NCBI RefSeq assembly: GCF_003171655.1
Contig: NZ_QFZL01000002.1
Span: 580,207-644,206 of the forward strand
Direction of reading: 5' to 3'
Source: Stakelama portus
GTDB taxonomy: Bacteria > Pseudomonadota > Alphaproteobacteria > Sphingomonadales > Sphingomonadaceae
DNA: 64,000 nucleotides
A model generated the notes under the pieces. That model did not search any database and was not told the DNA's origin. It worked only from the letters and a program-made list of their open reading frames with translations. Positions 17,798-27,733 of the stretch are shown one piece after another (positions within the stretch are counted from its first letter, which is position 1; each line of letters begins with the position of its first letter). The translations under genes and the position numbers were made by a program.

Positions 17798-19162
17798 TCA
17801 GTCCGCTCGCATCACGGCCTTCAGATTCATGAACTCGTGCAGGCCCCAGGGGCCGAGTTCGCGGCCATGGCCGGATTTCTTGATGCCGCCGAACGGCGCC
17901 TCGGCAGTCGAGGCGAGCATGGCGTTGACGGCAGTCATCCCCGCAGCGATGTCGCGCGTGAACCGGGCGATTTCGCCATCGTCCCGGGTCCAGACGCTCG
18001 ACCCCAGACCGAACGGCGTGTCGTTGGCGAGCGCGATCGCATCGTCGATGTCCTTTGCCTTGAACACCATCGCGACGGGGCCGAAAATCTCTTCCTTCGC
18101 AAAATGGCTTTCGGGATCGACATCGGTCAAAACGCCGGGGGTCATCCACGCGCCGGGGCGATCGATCTTTTCGCCGCCGAACAACAGGGTTGCCCCCTGA
18201 TCCTGTGCCTCGGCGACCTGATCGAGCACCGTGTCGCGCTGTTCGACACTCGACAGCGGCCCCATCTCGGTCGCTTCCTCCATCGGGTCGCCGATCTTCA
18301 CTGCTTTCATGCCGGCATTGAAGCGATCGAGAAATTCGTCGTGCACATCGGCATGGACGATCATCCGCTTGGCGCAGATGCATGATTGCCCGGCATTCTG
18401 AATCCGCGCCTTGACCGCCGTATTTGCCGCGGTTTCGAGATCGGCCGAAGGCATGACGATGAACGGATCGGAGCCGCCGAGTTCGAGTACGACTTTCTTG
18501 AGCGCGCGGCCCGCCGCTTCGGCGACTTTCACGCCCGCCCCTTCGCTGCCGGTCAGCGTGACTGCCGCGACGCGATCATCGGCGATGATGGCAGAAACCT
18601 TGTCCGATTTGATCGGCAGATTCTGGAATAGCCCGTCCGGGGCGCCCGCGCCGCTTACCAGTTGCTGGATGATCGCCGCGCACCCCTGCGTCAGCGACGC
18701 ATGTTTGAGCAGGCCGACATTGCCCGCCATGATGGTGGGTGCGAGGAAACGGACCACCTGCCAATAGGGGAAGTTCCACGGCATCACCGCAAGCACCGGA
18801 CCGAGCGGCAGCCAGTGGGTTTCCGCGCGACCGCTGGCTGTCTTCACTTCGCCCGGTTCGAGCAAGGCGGGTCCGTGTTCGGCATAATAGCGAAAGGCAC
18901 TGGCGCATTTAACCGCCTCGGCGCGGGCCGCGGCGATCGGCTTGCCCATTTCGCCGGTGCAGATTTCGGCGAGATGATCGGCCTCCGCCTCGAATCGATC
19001 GGCGATGGCGGCGAGCAGATCGGTGCGAGTCTTCATGTCGCTGACCCGCCAGGAGCGCCACGCCGTCGCCGCGCGATCGAGCGCAAAACCGATGTCGCCC
19101 TCCTCCATTTCCGGAATGGGTTCGCCGGCTTCGCCCGTTGCGGGATTGATGGGTGTGAACAT
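17798..19162 (-). CDS. Succinate-semialdehyde dehydrogenase family protein
   Basis: A 454-residue aldehyde dehydrogenase. The start MFTPINPATGEAGEPIPE matches the SSADH subgroup. PWNFPYWQ is at 129-136, the catalytic glutamate in LELGG at 227 and the catalytic cysteine in GQSCICAKR at 261. It is predicted to oxidise succinate semialdehyde to succinate with NAD(P)+. Short for the family (usually about 455-490), which fits the YneI/Sad type. It converges on the serine hydrolase and is divergent from xseB. Confidence 0.85.
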   Translation of the reverse strand: MFTPINPATGEAGEPIPEMEEGDIGFALDRAATAWRSWRVSDMKTRTDLLAAIADRFEAEADHLAEICTGEMGKPIAAARAEAVKCASAFRYYAEHGPALLEPGEVKTASGRAETHWLPLGPVLAVMPWNFPYWQVVRFLAPTIMAGNVGLLKHASLTQGCAAIIQQLVSGAGAPDGLFQNLPIKSDKVSAIIADDRVAAVTLTGSEGAGVKVAEAAGRALKKVVLELGGSDPFIVMPSADLETAANTAVKARIQNAGQSCICAKRMIVHADVHDEFLDRFNAGMKAVKIGDPMEEATEMGPLSSVEQRDTVLDQVAEAQDQGATLLFGGEKIDRPGAWMTPGVLTDVDPESHFAKEEIFGPVAMVFKAKDIDDAIALANDTPFGLGSSVWTRDDGEIARFTRDIAAGMTAVNAMLASTAEAPFGGIKKSGHGRELGPWGLHEFMNLKAVMRAD

Positions 19163-19246
19163 GATCGCTCCTTTCGCTTCGGTCTTCTCAACCCGCCGCG
19201 CCATCGGGAGTTGCAATCGCGCATGGCACTGCCGCATAGCGTCACC

Positions 19247-19492
19247 ATGACAGAGCAAGCGGATATCGCCGAACTTTCCTTTGAGGAAGCGCTGAAGGAA
19301 CTGGAGCGGATCGTCAGCCGCCTGGAAAGCGGCGAGGCGCAGCTTCAGGAAGCGATCGACCTGTATGAACGCGGCGACCGGCTGCGTCGCCAATGCGCCG
19401 CGCGGCTGGATGCGGCGCAGGCGCGGATCGAAGCCATCAAGCTCGATTCCGAAGGCAAGCCGTCCGGCACGACTCCCTTTGCCGCGGGATAA
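19247..19492 (+). CDS. xseB: Exodeoxyribonuclease VII small subunit
   Basis: An 81-residue protein with the XseB core SFEEALKELERIVSRLESGE and LQEAIDLYERGDRLRRQC. It pairs with XseA (not in the window) to degrade single-stranded DNA. It is seven bases upstream of ispA, the usual arrangement in proteobacteria, where the two are co-transcribed. Confidence 0.93.
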   Translation: MTEQADIAELSFEEALKELERIVSRLESGEAQLQEAIDLYERGDRLRRQCAARLDAAQARIEAIKLDSEGKPSGTTPFAAG

Positions 19493-19499
19493 TATCGGC

Positions 19500-20399
19500 G
19501 TGACGCAGACCTCCCTCACGCTCAATGCCGCGCTCCGCGATGTCGCGGAAGAGATGGATCGCCAGTTCGACCGGTTGTTGCCGGTGCCCGACGATCCCCG
19601 CGCGGACCTGTATCGTGCGATGCGGCATGCGGCGATCGGCGGCGGCAAGCGGCTGCGCCCGCTGCTGGTATTCGCGACGGCGCGGCTGTTCGGCGTGGAT
19701 CGCAGCTGTACCGCGCGCGCGGCGCTGGCGGTGGAATGCGTCCATGTCTATTCGCTGATCCACGACGATCTGCCCGCGATGGACGATGATGATCTGCGCC
19801 GGGGCAAACCGACCGTGCATCGCGCATTCGACGAATCGACTGCGGTGCTGGCGGGCGATTGTCTCCACGCGCTCGCATTCGAAGTACTGGCCGACGAAGC
19901 GACGCACCCCGACCCGTTCGTGCGCAGCGAACTGGTCGCGGCGCTGGCGCATGCGGCGGGTCCGGCGGGAATGGCCGGCGGCCAGATGATGGACCTGCGC
20001 GCCGAAAGCCAGAGCTTCGACTTGCCGACGGTAACCCGGCTGCAGGCGATGAAAACCGGCGCGCTGATCGGCTGCGCAGTCGAATCGGGCGCGATCCTGG
20101 GGCGGCTGACGATCGAGGGGCGGCGCGGGCTGCGCGGCTATGCGCACGATCTGGGTCTCGCCTTTCAGATCGCCGACGATATTCTCGACGCGACGGGCGA
20201 TGAGGAAAGCGTCGGCAAGCGGCTGCGCAAGGACGGCGAACAGGGCAAGGAGACGTTCCTGACTTTGCTCGGCCTCGATCGCGCGCGCGAACAGGCCCAG
20301 ATCCTGGTGCGACAGGCAGTCGAACATCTGCAGCATTATGGCGAGGAAGCCGATCTGCTGCGCGAGATCGCCGGGTTCGTGCTGGAGCGCGACCGTTAA
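19500..20399 (+). CDS. ispA: Farnesyl diphosphate synthase
   Basis: A 299-residue polyprenyl synthase. GGGKRLRP (48-55), the first aspartate-rich motif DDLPAMD (89-95) and the second DDILD (226-230) are intact. It condenses isopentenyl diphosphate with allylic diphosphates to farnesyl diphosphate for quinones, undecaprenyl carriers and carotenoids. The start is GTG seven bases after xseB; no ATG is available in the right position. Confidence 0.93.
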   Translation: MTQTSLTLNAALRDVAEEMDRQFDRLLPVPDDPRADLYRAMRHAAIGGGKRLRPLLVFATARLFGVDRSCTARAALAVECVHVYSLIHDDLPAMDDDDLRRGKPTVHRAFDESTAVLAGDCLHALAFEVLADEATHPDPFVRSELVAALAHAAGPAGMAGGQMMDLRAESQSFDLPTVTRLQAMKTGALIGCAVESGAILGRLTIEGRRGLRGYAHDLGLAFQIADDILDATGDEESVGKRLRKDGEQGKETFLTLLGLDRAREQAQILVRQAVEHLQHYGEEADLLREIAGFVLERDR

Positions 20400-20408
20400 G
20401 TCGCGGCC

Positions 20409-21080
20409 ATGCTGCGCCGAACCGCCCTGTTCGTCCTGATCCTGACGATATTGCTGGTGACCGGATGGGTCATCGCCGCCGACTGGCGACCCGCCGAGGC
20501 CGATTATCCCAGCCAGGGCATCGACGTTTCCCAGCGCCAGGGAATCATCGACTGGGAAGCGCTGCCCGACGACGTCGATTTCGCCTATATCAAGGCGACC
20601 GAGGGGAACGGACATATCGACCGCCGGTTCCGGTCGAACTGGGCGGATGCACGCGCCGCCGGGATCAAGCGCGGCGCCTATCACCGATTTTCGCTCTGCG
20701 TGCCCGGCGCCGATCAGGCCGATGGCTTTATCGGCACGGTTCCCGCCGATCGCGACATGCTGCCGCCCGCAGTCGAACTGCGGTTCGAAGGCAATTGCAG
20801 CGAACGTCCCACACCGGACGCGCTGGCGACCGAGCTGACCATTTTCGTCAAACGCATCGAGGCGCGCTATGGCCGCCGGGTCCTTCTGTATCTGACGCGC
20901 GAATTCGACGGCGGATACGAGGTCAGCCGCCGCTTTCCCGACCAGCCCCTGTGGCTGCGCAGCATCGCGCTGAAGCCCGATTGGGGCAGGCGGCCATGGA
21001 CGCTGTGGCAGGCATCGAGCTTTCGCCGCATCGCCGGGATCAGCGGCCCGGTCGACTGGAACGTCGCCGCACGGCCTTGA
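20409..21080 (+). CDS. GH25 lysozyme-like protein
   Basis: A 223-residue protein with one N-terminal membrane helix (residues 5-24) and a GH25 domain. GIDVSQRQGIIDWEAL (37-52) and YIKATEGNG (60-68) are the characteristic strands with the Asp/Glu pair. It should cleave the glycan of peptidoglycan from the periplasmic side of the inner membrane. Ten bases after ispA on the same strand, so it may share its transcript. Confidence 0.85.
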   Translation: MLRRTALFVLILTILLVTGWVIAADWRPAEADYPSQGIDVSQRQGIIDWEALPDDVDFAYIKATEGNGHIDRRFRSNWADARAAGIKRGAYHRFSLCVPGADQADGFIGTVPADRDMLPPAVELRFEGNCSERPTPDALATELTIFVKRIEARYGRRVLLYLTREFDGGYEVSRRFPDQPLWLRSIALKPDWGRRPWTLWQASSFRRIAGISGPVDWNVAARP

Positions 21081-21135
21081 CTTGCCCACGCGCCGCCCGC
21101 AGCACGTCCCGCGATCAAAGGGAGGATTTTCCGCA

Positions 21136-21642
21136 ATGACCGTCCGCACCGGTGTCTATCCCGGCACTTTCGATCCCATCACGCTGGGCCATATGGATAT
21201 TATCAGCCGCGCGGCGAAGCTGGTCGACCGGCTGGTCATCGGCGTCACGACCAATCCGTCGAAGAACCCGATGTTCTCGGTCGAGGAACGCATGGCGATG
21301 GTCAAACGCGAAGTCGATGCGATCGGCGGCGAAATCCACGTCGTCAGCTTCAATTCGCTGCTGATGGATTTCGCCGAGCGCGAAGGCGCGAGCATGATCG
21401 TCCGCGGCCTGCGCGCGGTTGCCGATTTCGAATATGAATATCAGATGGCGGGGATGAACCAGCAGCTCAACGACACGATCGAGACCGTCTTCCTGATGGC
21501 CGATGTGTCGCTGCAACCGATTGCCAGCCGGCTGGTCAAGGAAATCGCTCTGTTCGGCGGCGATATCGGCAAATTCGTTACGCCGTCGGTGCGCGACGAA
21601 ATGGTCGCGCGCGTGGCGCAGATGGGTCGCAAGGGCGATTGA
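21136..21642 (+). CDS. coaD: Phosphopantetheine adenylyltransferase
   Basis: A 168-residue nucleotidyltransferase with GTFDPITLGHMD (the TxxH-type nucleotide site), VRGLRAVADFEYE and the PIASRLVKEIA C-terminal motif. It transfers AMP from ATP to 4'-phosphopantetheine in coenzyme A synthesis. GGAGG lies nine bases before the ATG. It overlaps nothing, but the next gene begins close by on the same strand. Confidence 0.95.
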   Translation: MTVRTGVYPGTFDPITLGHMDIISRAAKLVDRLVIGVTTNPSKNPMFSVEERMAMVKREVDAIGGEIHVVSFNSLLMDFAEREGASMIVRGLRAVADFEYEYQMAGMNQQLNDTIETVFLMADVSLQPIASRLVKEIALFGGDIGKFVTPSVRDEMVARVAQMGRKGD

Positions 21643-21725
21643 GCGCGGCGAAAGGGGCTATGCCTGACGTCTGCAATTGCCTAAACCTGCCGCTGACTGC
21701 GGTTTTCTTTGGGTTGGGGAAGTTG

Positions 21726-22412
21726 ATGCGTTTCGCCGTAATGCTCCTGTCGATGCTGGGGCTGTTTTCCACCGTGCCGGCGTCGGCACAGACCGCACGG
21801 GTGATGCCGACCAGCCGGCCTGAGCCCGCCTCTCCCACCGATCCGGAAAATCTCTGGCTGCTCGATCTGTCCGACGGCGGCCGGGTGACGATCTGGCTGC
21901 GCCCGGACGTCGCACCGAACATGGTCGAGCGCGTGAAGACGCTGACTCGCCAGCATTTCTATGACGGGCTGATCTTTCATCGCGTCATAGACGGCTTCAT
22001 GGCGCAGGGCGGCGATCCGCAGGGCACCGGCGAAGGCGGATCGGATCTTCCCGATGTGACTGCCGAGTTCAACTATCTGCCGCATGTGCGCGGTGCCGTG
22101 GGTGCTGCCCGCGAAGGCGCGCCTCCCGGAGCGGACGAGGAAACGCGGACCAAGGCGGAAAACAGCGCCAACAGCCAGTTTTACATCATGTTCGCGCCGC
22201 GCCTGTCGCTCGACCGCGATTATACGGTGTTCGGGCGGGTGATCAGCGGCATGGAATATGTCGATGCGATCGCGCGCGGCCAGCCGCCGGCCAATCCGAC
22301 CCGCATCCTGCACGCCTATATCGCCGCGGATAATCCCCCCGCCTATCAGCCCCCTGCCCCGAGCGCGCTGCCCGAGGGTGAGGAGCGGATAACGCTGCCC
22401 GGCGCGGAATGA
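21726..22412 (+). CDS. Periplasmic cyclophilin-type peptidyl-prolyl isomerase
   Basis: A 228-residue protein with a signal peptide ([22 protein letters not shown]) and a cyclophilin domain: [34 protein letters not shown] and [16 protein letters not shown]. It is predicted to isomerise proline bonds in the periplasm. The proline-rich C-terminal tail is longer than in short cyclophilins. Start chosen to give the complete signal peptide; it sits between coaD and queA. Confidence 0.88.
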   Translation: MRFAVMLLSMLGLFSTVPASAQTARVMPTSRPEPASPTDPENLWLLDLSDGGRVTIWLRPDVAPNMVERVKTLTRQHFYDGLIFHRVIDGFMAQGGDPQGTGEGGSDLPDVTAEFNYLPHVRGAVGAAREGAPPGADEETRTKAENSANSQFYIMFAPRLSLDRDYTVFGRVISGMEYVDAIARGQPPANPTRILHAYIAADNPPAYQPPAPSALPEGEERITLPGAE

Positions 22413-22446
22413 GGACACGCCCGGCGGCGTGCCGGGCCAATCCGCG

Positions 22447-23478
22447 ATGAACGTCGACCTTTTCGACTTCGACCTGCCGAACGAGCGTATCGCGCTGCGC
22501 CCGGCCAGTCCGCGCGATGCCGCGCGGATGCTGGTGCTTCAGGGCGCGGCCACGCGCGACATGGGCGTGCGCGACCTGCCGGCCATATTGCGGCCGGGCG
22601 ACATACTGGTGTTCAACGACACGCGCGTCATTCCCGCGCAGCTGGAAGGAACGCGTGGTGCAGCGCGGATCGGCGCGACGCTGCACAAGCGCGAAGGGCC
22701 GCGCCGCTGGCGCGCCTTTATCCGCAATGCCAAACGGCTGCGCGATGGCGATACCATTGATTTTGGCGCCGGCGTTACCGCGCGGGCATGCGACCGGGCG
22801 GAGGATGGCAGCTTCGCACTCGAATTTCCGGGCAACGAGCCAGTCGAACTGCTGCTTGAACGCGCGGGCCGGATGCCCCTGCCCCCTTATATCGCCGGGA
22901 AGCGCGACACCGACGCCCGCGACGCCGACGATTATCAGACGATGTTCGCGCGCGAAGCCGGCGCGGTCGCCGCCCCCACTGCCGCACTGCATTTCACGCC
23001 CGAATTGATGGCGGCGCTGGAACAGGCTGGAATCGGCCATGAAACGCTGACGCTCCATGTCGGGGCGGGCACGTTCCTGCCGGTCAAGGCGACCGATACC
23101 AACGCGCATCGGATGCATGCCGAATGGGGGCGCATCGACGCGGCAACCGCGGATCGGCTGAACGCGGCGCGCGCCAGTGGCGGGCGCGTGATCGCGGTCG
23201 GCACCACCAGCCTGAGGCTGCTGGAAAGCGCAACGGGGGAAGATGACGTCATCCGCCCGTTCGAAGGCGACACTGCGATCTTCATCACCCCCGGCTATCG
23301 CTTTCGCGCGATCGACGGGCTGATGACCAATTTCCACCTGCCGCGCTCGACCCTGTTCATGCTGGTATCGGCGCTGATGGGGCTGGAGCGGATGCAGGCA
23401 GCCTATGCCCATGCCATCGCAGAGGAATATCGTTTCTATTCCTATGGCGACGCCAGCCTGTTGATACCGGATTTGTAA
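22447..23478 (+). CDS. queA: tRNA preQ1 ribosyltransferase-isomerase QueA
   Basis: A 343-residue enzyme of queuosine synthesis, transferring the ribosyl part of S-adenosylmethionine to preQ1 in tRNA. Family motifs [43 protein letters not shown] and [11 protein letters not shown] are all present. The start at [11 protein letters not shown] is typical. In many relatives tgt follows directly; here it is 7.2 kb downstream. Confidence 0.95.
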   Translation: MNVDLFDFDLPNERIALRPASPRDAARMLVLQGAATRDMGVRDLPAILRPGDILVFNDTRVIPAQLEGTRGAARIGATLHKREGPRRWRAFIRNAKRLRDGDTIDFGAGVTARACDRAEDGSFALEFPGNEPVELLLERAGRMPLPPYIAGKRDTDARDADDYQTMFAREAGAVAAPTAALHFTPELMAALEQAGIGHETLTLHVGAGTFLPVKATDTNAHRMHAEWGRIDAATADRLNAARASGGRVIAVGTTSLRLLESATGEDDVIRPFEGDTAIFITPGYRFRAIDGLMTNFHLPRSTLFMLVSALMGLERMQAAYAHAIAEEYRFYSYGDASLLIPDL

Positions 23479-23646
23479 TATTTGTCCGACTTGACGGTTC
23501 CGGGCACCGGTTTATCCATTCGAGATACGAGTCTTGAGCGTTTCGGCGGGGATGTCCGCGCCGCAATTCAGGACAGGTTCAAGCCTGCAAGGTCAGCGTT
23601 GCGTAGATGACCGTGTAGACGGGCAATCGGATTCGGGGGGATTTCG

Positions 23647-26600
23647 ATGGGCGGCGGACGTTTCTTTGCAATTCTGGCTGCGGCGATGGCAGGTGCGATG
23701 GCGTTCGCCCAACCGGCGGTCGCGCAGAACCAGACGACCAGCGGGCAATTGTCAGCCAGCGATCCGAAGCTCGACAATGGCGAATATTTCGATTCGGTTC
23801 CGCTGAACCTGACGGCGGGACAGCGCATCACGCTGACGCTCGAATCGTCCGATTTCGATGCCTATCTGCTGGTCATCGGCCCGGATGATTTCGCGGAGCA
23901 AAATGACGATGCGACCGAAGACTCGACCAACGCATCGCTCAGCTTCACGGCACCGACCGCCGGCGAATATACTATCGTCGTCACCAGTTATGAGGGTGGA
24001 GAGACCGGCAGCTATCGGCTGACCATCGCCGGAGCGGGCGGCGGATCGGGCGGATCGACCGTTTCGGGCAGTTCGAACGCGCGCGGCAGCGGATCGGGAC
24101 GCGCAATCTCGGCAAGGCTCGATGCGCATGACGGCAAGCTCGAAAGCGGCGAATATCGCGATATCTATACCTTTTCGGCGCGGTCGGGACAGCATGTCAC
24201 GCTGCGCGTCGCTTCGGACGATTTCGATACCTATCTGATGGTGCGCGGTCCTGAGGATTTCTCGCAGGACAATGACGATGCCAGCGAAAGCGATCGCAAC
24301 GCGGCCGTTTCCTTCGACGCACCCGCCACGGGCGATTATCGCGCCATCATAACCAGTTTCGAAGCGGGCGAAACCGGCGCCTATACGCTCGACATCGGCG
24401 GCGTGACGCTCGATCCCGAAAGCGTAGCGCTCAACCAGTCGGTCTATGACCAGACGATCCGCGGCGCGCTGGAACGCAGCGATTCGCGGCTGGGCAGCGG
24501 CGAATATACCGATACCTATACCTTCACTGCCCGCGCCGGACAGCAAGTGGCGCTGTCGGCGCTGTCGGACGATTTCGATACCTATCTGATGGTGCGCGGG
24601 CCGGGCGATTTTTCGCAGGACAATGACGATGCCGTCCCCGGCGAACGCAATGCCGCGGTCAATTTCACTGCCCCCGCCAATGGCGAATATCGCGTCATCG
24701 TCACCAGCTATGCCGAAGGGACGACGGGCGATTACCAATTGTCGATCGGCGGCGCGCGGATCGATGGCCAGGGCAGCGGATCGGGCAGTTCGCAACAGGC
24801 GCAGAGCGGCGGCGGATCGCTGAGCCTGGGCACGCCGACTCGCGGTACGCTTGCATCGGGCGACAGCGAGCTGCGTTCGGGCGAATATGTCGACGCCTAT
24901 GACCTGCGCGGTACGCCGGGTGAGCGGATCGCGGTGCGCCTGTCGTCGCGCGATATCGACACCTATCTGATCGTGCTGGGTGCCGATGGGCGGATCGGCG
25001 ACAATGACGATGATCCCAACGGCAATGGTTCGAGCGATTCGATGCTCGAATTCACGATGCCGTCCGATGGCCATGTGTCGATCGGCGCCACCAGCTATCA
25101 GTCGGGCGAAACCGGCAGCTATACGCTGATCGCCGAGCGCGTTGGCGGGGCAGCGGGCGGCAATGCTCCTGCCGGGGGCGGCCAGGGCGCGATCCAGGTC
25201 GGCCAGACGGTGCGCGGCACGCTGGGCGCGCAGGGCGCGACCGACGGCAAATATGAGGATGTCTATACGCTGCGCGGTCAGGCCGGGCAGAGCATCGAAG
25301 TGCGGCTCGCTTCGACCGAGTTCGATCCGACGCTGGCGATCCGCGGCAGCGGTGGCTTTTCCGAATCGAACGACGATGATTCGTCGGTCGAAAACTCGCT
25401 CAACAGCCGGCTTGTCGTCACCCTGCCCGAAAGCGGCACCTATAACCTGATCGTTTCAAGCTATCAGGCGCAGTCGACCGGCGCCTATTCGCTGAGCGTC
25501 GCGGCGGCGCAGAATCAGGCGCCCGCCAGCGCGAGCAACAGCGGCGCGGCTGCATCGGGCACGCTGACGCCAGGACGTACCGCCACCGGACGGCTGCAGA
25601 GCGGCGACCGGCAGCTGACATCGGGCGAATATACCGATGCCTACAGCTTTCAGGGAACGCGCGGACAGCAAGTCGCGATCGACCTGAATTCGGGCGATTT
25701 CGACACCTATCTGATCCTTGCCGGCCCGGGCGACTTCCGCGAGGAAAATGACGATGCGGTGGGCGACAATGGGCGCTCGACGCATGACAGCCGGATCGTG
25801 GTGACTCTGCCCGAAAACGGCACTTATTATGTCAATGTCACGTCGTACCAGTCGGGCGAGACCGGCGCCTATCGCGTCGCGCTCAACGCCGACAACAGCG
25901 CGTCGAACGTCTCCGCCAACAACAGCAACGCCAGCGGCGGCCCGCGTGTCTTTGCCGTGATGGTGGGCATCGCCGACTATCCCGGCACGGTGAACGACCT
26001 TTCGAGCACCGACGAGGATGCGATCAAGCTGGGCGAAACGCTTCGCCGCGCCGGCCTGCTCAACCCCGCCAGCGTCACGCTGGTCGATGCACGGGCGACG
26101 CGCGAAGGCGTGCGCGCCGCGATCGCCAGCGTCGCGGCACAGGCGGGCCCGGAAGATCTGTTCCTCTTCTTCTATTCGGGCCATGGCAATCAGGTGCCGA
26201 CGCCCGTTTCCGCGGAGGAGCTCGACGGGCGCTCCGAAACCATCATGCTGTACGACGGACAGGCGAGCGACACCGAACTCGCCCAATGGCTGTCGACCGT
26301 GCGCGCGCGGATGCAACTGGTGGTATTCGATTCCTGCTTCAGCGGGGGCATGAACAATCTGGTCAATCGCCCCAATGTGATGGGCATCTTCAGTTCCGAA
26401 GAGGATCTGACCAGTCTGGTCGCCAGCAAATATCAGGCGGGCGGCTATCTGGCCTATTTCCTGCGCAACGGCCTGTCGGGCGAAGCCGACAGCAACCATG
26501 ACCGGATTTTGACGGCGGGCGAGCTGACTCAGTATCTGCGCCTGAAATTCAGTGCGGAGGGGCCGCTGCCCGCTTCGACGCTGGACGATATCCGCAACTA

Positions 26601-26661
26601 TCAGAATCTGACGATCGATCGCGGCGGCGTGCGCGTCGACGATATGGTGCTGCGTCTGTAA
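23647..26661 (+). CDS. Secreted caspase-like protein with six PPC repeats
   Basis: A 1004-residue exported protein. Signal peptide: residues 1-27, ending AVAQ. Six bacterial pre-peptidase C-terminal (PPC)-type beta domains follow at about 28-134, 150-255, 268-372, 398-500, 522-620 and 646-752; each has a variant of SGEY.D.Y.F, the core FDTYLMVRGP and a T/SYE.GETG.Y end. Glycine/serine-rich linkers join them. Residues 764 to about 960 form a peptidase C14 (caspase/metacaspase) domain with catalytic H846 in YSGHG and C897 in DSCFSGG. The D/N-rich loops (NDDA) after the core may bind calcium, which is inference. It interrupts the queA-tgt neighbourhood. A protease or an inactive binding protein outside the cytoplasm; substrate unknown. 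Confidence 0.88.
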   Translation: MGGGRFFAILAAAMAGAMAFAQPAVAQNQTTSGQLSASDPKLDNGEYFDSVPLNLTAGQRITLTLESSDFDAYLLVIGPDDFAEQNDDATEDSTNASLSFTAPTAGEYTIVVTSYEGGETGSYRLTIAGAGGGSGGSTVSGSSNARGSGSGRAISARLDAHDGKLESGEYRDIYTFSARSGQHVTLRVASDDFDTYLMVRGPEDFSQDNDDASESDRNAAVSFDAPATGDYRAIITSFEAGETGAYTLDIGGVTLDPESVALNQSVYDQTIRGALERSDSRLGSGEYTDTYTFTARAGQQVALSALSDDFDTYLMVRGPGDFSQDNDDAVPGERNAAVNFTAPANGEYRVIVTSYAEGTTGDYQLSIGGARIDGQGSGSGSSQQAQSGGGSLSLGTPTRGTLASGDSELRSGEYVDAYDLRGTPGERIAVRLSSRDIDTYLIVLGADGRIGDNDDDPNGNGSSDSMLEFTMPSDGHVSIGATSYQSGETGSYTLIAERVGGAAGGNAPAGGGQGAIQVGQTVRGTLGAQGATDGKYEDVYTLRGQAGQSIEVRLASTEFDPTLAIRGSGGFSESNDDDSSVENSLNSRLVVTLPESGTYNLIVSSYQAQSTGAYSLSVAAAQNQAPASASNSGAAASGTLTPGRTATGRLQSGDRQLTSGEYTDAYSFQGTRGQQVAIDLNSGDFDTYLILAGPGDFREENDDAVGDNGRSTHDSRIVVTLPENGTYYVNVTSYQSGETGAYRVALNADNSASNVSANNSNASGGPRVFAVMVGIADYPGTVNDLSSTDEDAIKLGETLRRAGLLNPASVTLVDARATREGVRAAIASVAAQAGPEDLFLFFYSGHGNQVPTPVSAEELDGRSETIMLYDGQASDTELAQWLSTVRARMQLVVFDSCFSGGMNNLVNRPNVMGIFSSEEDLTSLVASKYQAGGYLAYFLRNGLSGEADSNHDRILTAGELTQYLRLKFSAEGPLPASTLDDIRNYQNLTIDRGGVRVDDMVLRL

Positions 26662-26803
26662 GCTGCATCGGCCGGGCAGTTGCACGCTTTCCCGCCGCAA
26701 ATCGGGCGCGGGGAAGGCGTGCAGCCGGTCGACGCCCGCTCCCGCGCGCGGTTGTTGCATGTGCTAGCATCTCCTGCACCCTGCCCGCTATGAACCGGAC
26801 ATA

Positions 26804-27733
26804 ATGGGCGCGAATCACGATCACCATCACGGGCCGGGCCATGGCCATTCCCATGCTCCTGCCGATTTCGGTCGCGCCTTTGCGATCGGAACCACGCTCA
26901 ACATCGCCTTTGTCCTTGTCGAGGGCACGGCGGGGTTCCTGACCGATTCGGTCGCGCTGCTTGCGGATGCGGGGCATAATCTGTCGGACGTTCTGGGGCT
27001 GCTGATCGCATGGGGCGGCGCGGAGCTTTCCAAACGCCCGCCGTCGCGGCGCTTTACCTATGGCCTGCGCGGTTCCTCGATCCTGGCGGCGCTTTCCAAC
27101 GGCGTATTGCTGCTCGTCGCGGTGGGCATGATCGCCTGGGAAGCGATCGGGCGCTTCGCCGATCCCCCGCCCGTATCGGGCAGCACCGTGATGATCGTGG
27201 CGAGCATCGGCATCGTCATCAACACCGCGACCGCGTTGTTGTTCGTGCGCGGGCGCAAGGGCGACGTGAACATCCGCGGCGCATTCCTCCACATGGCGGC
27301 GGACGCGGCGGTATCGGCGGGCGTGGTGATCGGCGGCGCCGTGATCCTGTGGACCGGATCGGAATGGGTCGATCCCGTGGTCAGCCTGTTGATCGTGGCG
27401 GTGATCCTGTGGAGCACCTGGGGCCTGTTGCAGGATTCGGTGAAAATGGCGCTGCAGGCCGTGCCGCCCGGCATCGACATCGACAAGGTCGAGGCGACAT
27501 TGATGCGCCTGCCGGGCGTGGCGCATATTCACGATCTGCATATCTGGCCGATGAGCACGACCGAAACCGCACTGACGGCGCATCTCATCATGCCCGAAGG
27601 TCATCCGGGCGACACATTCCTCGCCGATTTACAGCACAAGCTGGCGCACGACTTCGGTATCGACCATACCACCGTGCAGATCGAACTGGCGAACGGAGCG
27701 GAATGCCGGGTACATGGGAAAAATAATGTCTGA
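26804..27733 (+). CDS. CDF family zinc/cation exporter
   Basis: A 309-residue cation diffusion facilitator of the CzcD/ZitB type. The N-terminus is histidine-rich (HDHHHGPGHGHSH, residues 5-17). Helix II has ALLADAGHNLSD with the HxxxD metal site; the later AFLHMAADAAVS supplies the second. The C-terminal cytoplasmic domain contains GVAHIHDLHIW. It should export Zn2+ or related ions in exchange for protons. The end overlaps the HAD gene. Confidence 0.92.
   Translation: MGANHDHHHGPGHGHSHAPADFGRAFAIGTTLNIAFVLVEGTAGFLTDSVALLADAGHNLSDVLGLLIAWGGAELSKRPPSRRFTYGLRGSSILAALSNGVLLLVAVGMIAWEAIGRFADPPPVSGSTVMIVASIGIVINTATALLFVRGRKGDVNIRGAFLHMAADAAVSAGVVIGGAVILWTGSEWVDPVVSLLIVAVILWSTWGLLQDSVKMALQAVPPGIDIDKVEATLMRLPGVAHIHDLHIWPMSTTETALTAHLIMPEGHPGDTFLADLQHKLAHDFGIDHTTVQIELANGAECRVHGKNNV

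Noticed and set aside
27714..27725. Start of the HAD gene at 27714
   Set aside because: Possible, but the ATG at 27726 has a better placed GGGAAAA and a usual short overlap; the alternative is noted in the entry.
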